A stretch of DNA of 64,000 nucleotides from Pisolithus tinctorius. Its lineage: Eukaryota; Basidiomycota; Agaricomycetes; Boletales; Pisolithaceae. Both the position numbers and the translations under genes were made by a program. The DNA lies in assembly GCA_024663395.1 (NCBI GenBank), contig JANFAH010000008.1, forward strand, positions 1,550,001 through 1,614,000, in the 5' to 3' direction. The notes beneath the pieces were generated by a model. It was not told where the DNA came from. It searched no databases and saw only the letters and a program-made list of their open reading frames with translations. Shown here in pieces: positions 55,564-64,000 of this stretch (position 1 is its first letter; the number at the start of each line of letters is the position of its first letter).

Positions 55564-57420
55564 TGTGAGTCAAAGTGTGGAATGCTGGTAAAAACCAAAC
55601 AAATCCAACACAAAAGACAAATAAGAGCAAGTGGTGGTTTGCCTCCGTGGAACCTGGAGTGCAGAAAAACCTAAATGTGGGGGAGACTTCAAGTGGAGGT
55701 GCTCCTGGCACAAGTTGTCGATGAGTTATGCAGGAGAAGATGAATGGATGATGATTGAATGGGGGATGCTGAACAGAGTGAAGGTGTTCAGCCAAAGGAT
55801 TTCTGGAATGATGGACTTTGATACAATGTGCTCCTGGCGCAAGTTGTTGATGAGTTATGCAGGAGTGGAGGGATGACTAAGCAAGACTGCTGACTAAGAG
55901 TGGAGGAAGTTTCAGATAAATGATGGAGGTAGATAGACCCTTGATGGAGCCTCAACTACCAATGATATGAATGATGACAGATAGACCCCTTCATGGAGCC
56001 TCAACTGTCAATGATGAGTTATGCACTGAACTGACTTCTGGACTGATTCTGATTGCTTCTTGATTGCTTGTCAGTAGCTAAGTACATGGGGGTTTATATA
56101 CTGTGGGGGGAGCACAGCTTGTGACAAACAAGGCACAAACACTTGGTAAGTAATGAGTAAGGACTGAGTAATCATGATGAGTAAGCAAGAAATGAAAAGT
56201 AAGCAAGTAAAGAAGATTGGTAAGTATTGGCAATAAATGAGTCAAGGACAGTCAAAATATCACAGAATGAGTCAAATGGAGTCAGAAACTGAGTAAGCAC
56301 ACCAATATCACATTAGGGGGTGGCAATGCAAGTCAGATCTCAGTGGAGACATCTCTAGATCCAAAGATGGCATGACAGATGGGTGGTGTTTCCAGATAGG
56401 GAAGTATTAATTCCAGAATTGAAGGGCATGAGTCAGGTGTCAAAGGGGGCTAGGGCATTGGGGGTCTGTGGGGCAATGGGAGCACAAGTGATCACATCTC
56501 CCACCCTTCCATCCTCTCAGCAAAGTAACAAAAACTTCATGAACAGGGCTCTGATGGTGGAGGAGAAGGGGGGACATCTTCTGCTGGATCTTGCAGTAAG
56601 AAGGCAAGATGCACATCATACTCATCATGAATGTGATCAGGAAGGCTGGAGAACAGTAGATTATGCTGCAGCTGTCACAATGTGGGGAGAATGATGGACA
56701 AGATTGGAATAAAGACAGTGCAGGGAGCAGGGAGGAACAATCCATATGCTTCATCAACTGGGGGGACCAAAACAACCACATAAGACCTTTCTAACCAAGT
56801 GACAGACCAGAGGCGACCAAAGAACATCCTTCTGGAAGTCATACTGACAAGGAGAACATGCTGACCGAGCTGCATGGGATGAGATGGGGCTGACAACAAC
56901 GGGATGAACCAGGGGGCTTCAGGACGGAAGCTGGTGGGAACACCTGGCAGATATATGTAGCCACTGTCTCTGGCAAATGAGACAAGTGAGATGATTGATT
57001 GACAAAGAGGTGGCCATGATTGATGGACTTAGCAAAATTAGTGTCTGATGGATGGAGTGCTGTAGAAACATGTAGGGTGCGAGGATCCTCTCCAAATTTG
57101 GAAGGCAGAACCATGTGGCTGAGCACTTTTAGCAAGTGTGAGAACAGAGTCGATATCTTTGGAAATGGCAGAGATATGACGAAAACCGGAATGCTGTACA
57201 CAGGCGCTAAAAACCTTTAATGCGCACTTAACTCACTTCCTCTTTTCTCTTTAGCACTGATGACTCGTTCTTGTGTGAAGGATGACTGTTAACATCCAGC
57301 AGTCTTTCTATTCATGAGGCCTTTAGTCTTCATCTGCATGCATGGGCATTGTGCACAACTCGTCAATGAGTTAGGCAGAGTCAGCTGTAACCATGTCCAC
57401 AACACTTTTGGTGTGTGACA
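55564..57420 (-). mobile_element. Element E, copy 5
   Basis: 1857 bp; on its strand TGTCACACACC...TTTGACTCACA. The flanks CTGC and GCGC do not match. It adjoins the LTR C element remnant on the left. It has the same ORF and TATATAAACC promoter as the other copies. Confidence 0.85.
56545..57201 (-). pseudogene. E-element ORF, copy 5
   Basis: MYSIPVFVISLPFPKI from 57201, then offset frames ending near 56545 (MTSRRMFFGRLW, LERSYVVVLVPPVDEAYGLFLPAPC). It carries a small extra indel near the NQSS position compared with copy 1. Not translatable as one protein. Confidence 0.55.
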
Positions 57421-57837
57421 GCGCTACATGAGGAACTCTTAAAGGCTGGTAGAACTCCAGAGGGCTGTTGGGATATGATCACCCAGGCAGTAAAGTTGAA
57501 GTGAGCAAAGCAGCCTCTCTTCAAGGGTGTGTTGGTTGATATTGATCTCACATCTGACTAGTTACAATCAGCCATTTGTTTTTTTTTTCCCTTTTACACT
57601 CGCATTGCCTGGCATTGCATTGTCCATCACATTGTGTACCTCTCTTCCTCATGTCTTATGTCAATCTGTTGTTCCTACATACTCTTGCACTGTCATACCT
57701 TACTGTTTCCATGTGAGCAATCCATCCATTGTTACACCATACTGTACCCTTTCCATGTTAGCAATAGACTTATGCATTCATGTCCAACCTCAATGAAAGC
57801 TTCATAGCAAATGAATATATTGCATGAGACAAACCAA
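57421..57837. other. Intergenic, no gene seen
   Basis: An 89-codon hydrophobic ORF at 57527-57796 is not convincing. Nothing else recognised. Confidence 0.4.
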
Positions 57838-58905
57838 TTACAAAGGGGGGGCATGGCGAGGGCTCCAGCCCTTGGCTTCAAGTCTTCTGACAGTGACACA
57901 GTTGCACAGGCAGATCATCTTGTCCAAAAAAAAATTATACTTGACTGGAAGCATCTCCCAGCAAATGGCATGGTAGCTACCCAGCCATACATTCACCTGC
58001 TCTGCAACAGATGTGTTGAACCACCAGCCAGTGTTATCATCATTCATCAGCTCCAGGTAGTCAGCAGGGTTACAGTTCTTCTGGCAATAGTCATGCGTGG
58101 TCTTGTGCTTGTTAAGGAGGTGCCATACATCAATGCACATACCTACATCCCTCCACCATGGATCACCACAAGCTTCAACCTGCCACTTCGCATCACATGC
58201 TGTGTCATAAATAAAATGTTCTGGCTTATGAGCACATGGAACAGAGAAAGCCTTCTTCACAAAGTCCTTTGCAGGAGGTTAGTGAACAATCTATGCAAGA
58301 AGAAGGAGCACTTACAATAACATTGGAAACTGCTTCAGCACCAAAGAAAGTCACATGGCCAATGATAATGCCACAGGGGCAGACAAGAGTCTGTTCATTG
58401 TGTGTGTGGCATCTACCAAACTGTGCCCAGAGTTCACGGCCTTGATCTGACTTTGTTGGACATGGTTCTTCATCATTAACACCAACACAACCTTCGCTCC
58501 TCTTGAAGTGGTGCCTAACTTCCATGCCACTGACTGTAAACCATTCATGATTCTCCTCTAAGTCATCACACCTGCCATCGGTGAGAGACTCATTCTCATA
58601 GCCAGCAGCATCCTTGGGATAAGTGACACAATGCCGAAGAAGATGTTCAGTGAGGGAAAATGCAGATTTACCCTTCATGATGCTCATGGTCTCCATGCAA
58701 GAATGTAGAGAGTCATTGCATGTTTTGGAGCCTTGTGTAACAGGCTGTTCACATCCATTCACAGCACAGACATCATGCATGGAATAGTGAGCCCAACAGA
58801 AGCGATCATGAACATTTTGAAGGGGTGCTGTGCAGCGATATTGTCCACAACATGGGTGGCCAAGGGTTGTTGGAGATTATCACTTTTACCCTAGTTGTGG
58901 TTCAC
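57838..58905 (-). pseudogene. KDZ-associated CxC6-type protein, 5' truncated
   Basis: Minus-strand frame with paired cysteines (HPCCGQYRC, DRFCWAHYS, DVCAVNGCEQPVTQGSKTC) characteristic of the CxC6 cluster that accompanies Kyakuja-Dileera-Zisupton transposases. Then CPCGIIIGHVTFFGAEAVSNVI, an intron 58267-58315 (GTAAGT...AAAG), and DFVKKAFSVP, FIYDTACDAKWQ, DVWHLLNKHKTTHDYCQKNCNP, NTSVAEQVNVWLGSYHAI. Conserved Asp and His residues in the last part suggest an RNase H-like fold. Splicing keeps the frame, and no internal stop was seen over this span. The 5' exons beyond 58905 are missing. Confidence 0.78.
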
Positions 58906-60114
58906 CGAGCACAGCATTACGTAATCCAAAAGTGGACACTTAGCAGTTTATTTTTCCCTTACTGCACCTCAGCTTCAACCAACTTGAAGTCTGAGGTGGG
59001 ACTCCTTCCATTCATTATATTGGAACACTTACTTACCTACCTACAGTATATTCTTCTCTATAGGTAGTTAATTGTTGAGCTTCAACCAACTTGAAGTCTG
59101 AGTATATTCCTCTCTATAGACTTGACAATCCTGCAGCTCGTTGTAGGATAAGTCCAAGTAGCTGTATAATATGAGCTAGATGGCTTAGATAACAACAATA
59201 ATAAATGAAGGGAACAAATTGCTTGTCCCAAGGGATTCTGGACTGTCGAGACTAGAAGGTGAGACCTGGCACTTTGTAGCGGTAGTGGTTCGTGATGTGC
59301 ACGGCATGGTCCGCAGGATAGTACTGGCGATGCGAGCGGTGTGAGTGGTATACATAGTTCATGCACGGCAGAATGCGAGACGTGCGGTGAAGACAAAGTG
59401 TAAAGGAAACTCATGGTGACCTTCCGAGTGCCAAAAAAGGTATCATTCTGTACCTAAGTACAGGGCTTTATAGTCCAGGCAAACCTGGAACCTAAGTAAG
59501 ACAAGGTATGAGTAAGGAAAAGCCACGCGACAGCACGTACACATAAGACAGGACAAGCCGGAACAGAGGCTGAGGGTATACTACTAACAGAAAAGAACAG
59601 AGATGGTGGTAAAACGAAGGGTCCGAGAGAAAAGAAGTGACTGGAGCACAGCGGCCGCGGGTATAGCATTGTGCGAGAGAGAGCGAGGGCGTGGGAAGGT
59701 AGCACATGAACAATGGTGAATGTGAGAGGGGAGCAGATGTAACAGTAGTCATGGAATGGTTAATAATAGGGGCTCACGCATCCAGGGAATGCAGATTCCT
59801 CACACCTGCGGGGGACTTAGATGCTGACCGTCCCCGGTCAGCCACATGGTGTGGAGGACATAAATAGCTTGCCACGTGGTGATGGCAACAGTGTGGTACT
59901 GAGGGTTCGAGAACACCAGTGAGTTCTGCGTAGAAGCGAAGGAAGCATAGAGCCGAGGGATGTGAGAAGGCCATTGAATGCCACGTATAGGCGTCTGGAC
60001 CGATGACATAAGCGCCTCATGGCCACTAAGTATATAATTGTTAGTGCGCGGCTCAAACCTTCACATTGATTTGATTCTTTCCTCCCATCATCAACCCCTT
60101 CTATCGCTCTCATC
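58906..60114. other. Upstream region of the Cys6-type gene; short duplication
   Basis: AGCTTCAACCAACTTGAAGTCTGAG occurs at about 58971 and again at 59078. From about 59220 the sequence becomes CpG-rich and may hold the promoter of the gene at 60115; it could also include an unrecognised LTR. Minus-strand ORFs here look like shadows. Confidence 0.45.
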
Positions 60115-60909
60115 ATGTCTGCTGGCCGTGCCCCTCGTCTCTCCCAGCTCGTATGCGCAGCCACCCCCGACCCGATCGAAGCAGAGAAGACCTTGCTGAG
60201 GGAGAAGTTCATTGCCGCCTCTGTGGCTCTGGTCACTGAGGCCAAGTGCCTCCCGGATGACAAGGAGGAATTGTGGGAGGAGAAAGTGATGTGGATGCGC
60301 AGATGGGAGCAGAGGATGGTAAGTGTCCAATGCCTTTGAGGCTCACAGTACTGACTGTTTTCCAGGGAGAAGTGTTTCCCCTCGTCGAGTGTGGGCGAGC
60401 ATTGGGAATCAACACCAAAATAGACGTGGCGGATGGTCCCACGGTAGCAGAGGCCGATGAGGCCTATGAGAGGTGGGTGTCCGAGGAGATCGCATGGGGG
60501 AGAGCCGACGAGGATGTGCAAATGGAAGAGGCGGTTGCACAGGCTGTTGTCGAGCAAGGTACTAGTGCCAAGGTGCTGGTGATGACAGAGGAAATGTTGC
60601 ACATCGAAGTGGTGTCCCATCCGGTTCGGAAGGTAAGTGCAGAATCTGGATGGTGCGGTAGTGGCTAACACTGAAGTCCTAAGCAATCGCGGCAAACAGT
60701 GGTAGAGAGTGAAGATGAGAACGAGCCCAAGATCATTATCCCACCTGGCTCGATCCTTCACAAGATCCCCTGCACGCGGTGCATGGTGAAGAAGGCGGCT
60801 TGTACTGGGCCCGTCGGGCGGACTTGCGATGGCTGTGCATGCATCAAGCAGGGGTGTGAGAAATCGAACAAGTCTGCGGGGAAGAAGATGCAGACAGGCA
60901 CAGTTACTG
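60115..60909 (+). CDS. Cys6-type repeated gene, best preserved copy, truncated by LTR B
   Basis: Three exons without stops: 60115-60318 (MSAGRAPRLSQL..., a Glu/Lys-rich helix), 60366-60632 (DGPTVAEADEAYERWVSEEIAW) and 60684-60909. The introns of 47 and 51 bp both begin GTAAGTG. Exon 3 carries IPCTRCMVKKAACTGP, GRTCDGCACIKQGCEKSNK, a six-cysteine cluster reminiscent of fungal zinc-cluster proteins but differently spaced, then a Lys-rich stretch. Donor GTAAGT at 60910-60915 is followed immediately by LTR B, so the last exons are lost or far away. CpG content is high and codons look undecayed. Function unknown; DNA binding is plausible. Confidence 0.7.
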
Positions 60910-60915
60910 GTAAGT

Positions 60916-61428
60916 TGTCAAGTACGGGTTTACCCTCGGGTGACCAGGCTTCAAGACCGGGAGACAGGGGTTAAGTCCGAGTGGCCAAAGTCAAGGCCGA
61001 GAGACAGGGGCCAAGTCCGGTTGGACCGGAGTTGAGGCCAGAGGTTAGGGGCTAAGTCCAGAGGACCGGACTTAAGACCGGGAGCGTGGGAACAAGGCCG
61101 GTAGCGTGGGAAACCGACCGGTGTTGGAGTGCGCACAGGGGGAAGCTGGTCCGGGGTTGGATCTACCTCCCTTGGTCTCAGCTTATGTGCTGTACCCTTA
61201 TGCAAGCCGGGGAGAGGTCCGGGACAGGGGTCGGGGATAGCTTAAGGCTCAGCCTTAGCTATAGAGTAGTCTCGAGGGGTAACACGGAGTTGAGGGTAAT
61301 ACTAAGTTGATATTCTGACTGAGGGTGCTACGAAGTATGTACAGGGGTTAAATACATGAGGCCGGTCCGGAGTAAAGAACATAGAGCCGGACTTGTTAAT
61401 AAGCTATTAGCAAGAAGATTAGCAAGAG
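60916..61428 (-). repeat. LTR family B, truncated
   Basis: Begins TGTCAAGTACGGGTTTACCC directly after the splice donor and follows the B consensus through the TTAGCAAGAG region (about 513 of 902 bp), then ends. CpG sites are intact, so it is a young copy. Confidence 0.88.
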
Positions 61429-61999
61429 ACACAGCGAGTTTTCCACTATATAGTACCCTGTTATATGTAATACAATATGTCAATCTCACACTTAGAGTTT
61501 GTGATGGCATACTGAAAAAATCCATACTTGAAGTTTAGATCCTTTTCTACACATTTGCTCAGGTTTGAAGTCAGAGCGAACATCTAATCATTGTGTAAAC
61601 AATAAGTATGGTTGAATAGCAGATGTTGTCCAAGATAGGAAGTTATGTCAACACGTGCAGTGCAGGGTGAAACTTTAAGTTTTGTCCTAATTTGCATAAC
61701 TGACAATACACGAAGTACTGCCAAAATTCCAGTAACAAATTTTACTTCAAGTCTAGAATTAGTGTTCCTACACATGCCTACACTTGAAGTTTTGCCACGG
61801 CCCGTACTAATCGCCCGACAGTCACCTGTTCGTCGCCCAATGATCGCCCTGTGGTTGCAAAACAGTCACCCAGCATGATTATCCTATAATTATCGTAGCT
61901 ATTGTTACATGGTCATCATATTTCCCTAAGTAGATCCTACAAATTTTTTTCCATGATGCCTTGACATTTGTCAGTCCTATCATTGCAAGAATTCAACAG
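61429..61999. other. AT-rich region, unrecognised insertion
   Basis: Replaces the rest of LTR B. It contains ACTTGAAGTTT twice (about 61527 and 61782). There is no ORF of note, and no TIR or LTR ends were identified. Confidence 0.4.
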
Positions 62000-64000
62000 T
62001 CAAATCAGAGTGGCATGAGACAGAGCTTCACTCACTCGACTCAACGTAAGAATGACAACACAGTCATCAGATATCGGCCACCGTGCGCAGTGACTCATAA
62101 CCCATGATACCTCGACTTTCTCCAGTGCTGTGGAAAGCATGTGGCTGTAGGTCTTTGTTGGGAAATGTGGGTAGCATGCAAAGGGGTCATTTGTGCCTTT
62201 GTTCAAAACCAGGGGACACTGCCAGCAGACAGCAAATGTGGACCGTCCATCCTGTTCATATATGTATTTGATGCTCGCAGGAACTGGAGGCAAAGATCGG
62301 TTGCCTGACAGGTGAATCAGAGCAAGTACCACAGGACCCAGAAGTGAAATCCATCACCTGATGGGTGAAACATAATCAGAGAGTTTCCTACATGAGTGGC
62401 AATGCAGCTATAGACCACTCCGCCATATCTGATATGGGCCTGCAGCATCACATCCTGTTTATGAATCAAGTTGTACAGGTCTGGAGGGGTAGCGGTTGAC
62501 TTCCTCGTCCGGGAACAATCAGAGTCGTATTCATTGTCATTGCCATAAGCATGATCTAAGAGGACCTTGCATTCTTGGACTGCATTGGGACAATCCGGGC
62601 GGGAGAGCCAGCTGCGGAGGCGTGCACCCCTGAGATAGGAACGTAGCATTGTTGCCTCCAATTCACCTGTATGAAATGAGAATAATGTCTTCCCGAAATT
62701 GACATTGTTTGACTCACCGGATTTGTGGTTGGTGGGGAGACGCTGGAGAACACCGATTAAGCGCTCGAAAGGAAAGGTCCACCATGAATGGACGGGTCCA
62801 AAAAGGATAAGGTAGTCATATATATGAAAGGCAGCATGATGATTTGGACGCAAGTTGAATGTCGGATGTACTTGTTTCAGGTTCCCGACATAACGTGCAA
62901 TGTACAAGCAGTATGCATTAGCCCTTTGAGTACTCATTATCCAGGAGCATGCGATGTTGACCAGGGAAACGAGGTCCATAGTATGATCCAGAATAAACTT
63001 GTCACCTGGCTTCAATTCATCGACATCAGGTGCTCCCCACAAGCTGATGAGGGCAAGAGGGATATGAACAGTGATGAGTGTCCGCCACTCATCTGCTTTA
63101 ATTGTTCCAGCGGATGGATGGCCAAAGTTAGCTGGCGCTGAACTGAACCACAATGGCAGTACTGTGTTCCGTATAACATTGCGGATGCAACCTAAGATCT
63201 TTGTTGTGTCATAGCGATCTCGTACATGCTTTTGCACACTGGAAAACAATGGCATCGTTTGGCGCTAAGAAGACTATAAACAATCGCAATCTTTGTGGAA
63301 GAAAGATGACACCTCACCCATTCAACTAAAGCTTTGGCATAAGCAATCTTATACACTCTGCCGGTCTTCAATGGTGCACAGCCCAGACTCTGACAGACAA
63401 ATTTGAGCACGTTGAAGTTTTTGCGGTAGAGTGATTCCTGAAGAGTTGTGAACGCTGAAGCCAGAGGTGTGTCTTGTGAAGATATTGGAGAAACGAGCAG
63501 TGTATGAATCGCAGATACTTGAATGATTTCCTTCCGAGTCAGCGAGGTAGTGGTTGGGTCAGCTTGGATGAAGTCGTGGTGGAAGGCAGGGAATTTCGAG
63601 GTTGTTGTCACTGAATCTTCTGTAGATAACCCCAACAGAGTGCGTACGTGGTGTTGGACCAGCCCCTCCAGAATGCAATGCATTGAATCGATGACGAGTT
63701 GACGTGTGGGATCCCAGTAAGGAAGACGCCAAAGTTCCAAGTAGCGTACACCATGATCTTTGAAGAGTCGCTCTCGGTCTGCAGATGAGACTGCATCCCG
63801 CCATTGCTCAGCATGAAAACGAAGTTTATCTCGATCCCGGGGAGCCCAATGCTCACGGTCAACTCTACCATAGTTATTCTTATGATAGCAATCGCACACA
63901 CTGCAGAAAAAGTGGCTGCCGACGCCAGCGAGTGCTGCCAGATGACGAGCAGCAGGAAGATCACACACGACAAGTGCGATGGCACTGCGAGTGACCCGAC
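62000..64000 (-). CDS. CACTA/Tnp2-like transposase (runs off the right edge)
   Basis: Long minus-strand frames joined by introns. 63985-63290: CDLPAARHLAALAG, HFFCSVCDCYHKNNYGR (zinc-type pairs), ELWRLPYWDPTRQLVIDSMHCILEGL. An intron near 63225-63290 (GTGAGG...AG). 63255-62332: GTIKADEWRTLITVHIPLALISLWG, NHHAAFHIYDYLILFGPVHSWWTFPFERLIG. After another short intron the C-terminal 62332-62000 reads IKYIYEQDGRSTFAVCW, CYPHFPTK, WVMSHCARW. This order is that of fungal Tnp2-like (CMC/EnSpm) proteins. No stop inside the exons; CpG-rich. The N-terminus lies beyond the window, and CACTA ends were not found. Confidence 0.82.

Noticed and set aside
60841..60915. Standard Zn2Cys6 transcription factor
   Set aside because: The cysteine spacing differs from CX2CX6CX5-12CX2CX6-8C and the surrounding protein is not of that class, so only a Cys6-type label is used.
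1..64000. tRNA, rRNA, riboswitch or bacterial-type operon features
   Set aside because: No cloverleaf-type or rRNA-like sequence was noticed, and the gene structure with introns is eukaryotic.

Overview
The window looks like an accessory, transposon-dominated stretch of an Agaricomycete (mushroom-forming basidiomycete) genome. The reasons are short GT-AG introns (about 47-53 bp in the genes I could splice), Ty3/gypsy chromoviruses, Tnp2-like CACTA, Harbinger and Tc1/mariner transposases, Helitron Rep/DUF6570 pieces, a KDZ-associated CxC6 protein, and repeated Cys6-type genes of the sort that multiply in mushroom genomes. I see no clearly intact housekeeping gene, no rRNA or tRNA gene, and no CRISPR array. 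Family names come from recognising motifs by eye; no search was run.

Layout. 1-5904: minus-strand chromovirus with a -1 gag/pol frameshift site and a 436-bp solo LTR inside its gag zinc knuckle. 5905-6759: Cys6-type gene cut at its 5' end by that element. 6963-13108: second minus-strand chromovirus ending in LTR family A. 13.2-20.3 kb: LTR family B fragments, a decayed Cys6-type gene, a perfect-looking 745-bp inverted repeat, and a full solo B LTR. 20.8-25.9 kb: hypothetical nuclear gene preceded by a mariner end, a Tc1/mariner transposase, and a ribonucleotide reductase small-subunit pseudogene with a Harbinger MITE in its intron. 26.4-32.5 kb: a four-level nest (F-box-like gene, then solo LTR D, then two 1.8-kb E elements, then solo LTR B). 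33-37.4 kb: decayed Helitron broken by solo LTR D and an inverted-repeat element. 38.3-41.5 kb: LTR C fragment plus E copy 3 carrying solo LTR A. 41.5-50.2 kb: hypothetical gene families, a Harbinger transposase, a coiled-coil gene split by LTR A, and Helitron DUF6570. 50.5-57.4 kb: E copies 4 and 5, a hypothetical gene, and an F-box-like gene cut by LTR C. 57.8-64 kb: KDZ-associated gene, a well-preserved Cys6-type gene with LTR B just behind its third donor site, and a CACTA transposase running off the window.

Two themes tie the region together. The first is repeated insertion with clean target-site duplications (AATAT, CTTGA, GAGAG, GCTTG, CAAAC, GTGA), which lets the order of events be read. 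The second is CpG-directed decay: twelve premature TGA codons sit mostly where family members carry Arg (CGA to TGA), mariner Arg codons have become Cys, Trp or His, and older LTR copies differ from younger ones at CpG sites. This is what methylation-linked deamination would leave, either as a RIP-like process or by ordinary 5-methylcytosine decay.

The best candidate for something undescribed is element E. It is a ~1.8-kb LTR-like unit (TGTCACACACC to TTGACTCACA, 4-bp TSD) present five times, never with internal retrotransposon genes, and carrying an ORF of unknown function upstream of its own TATA box.
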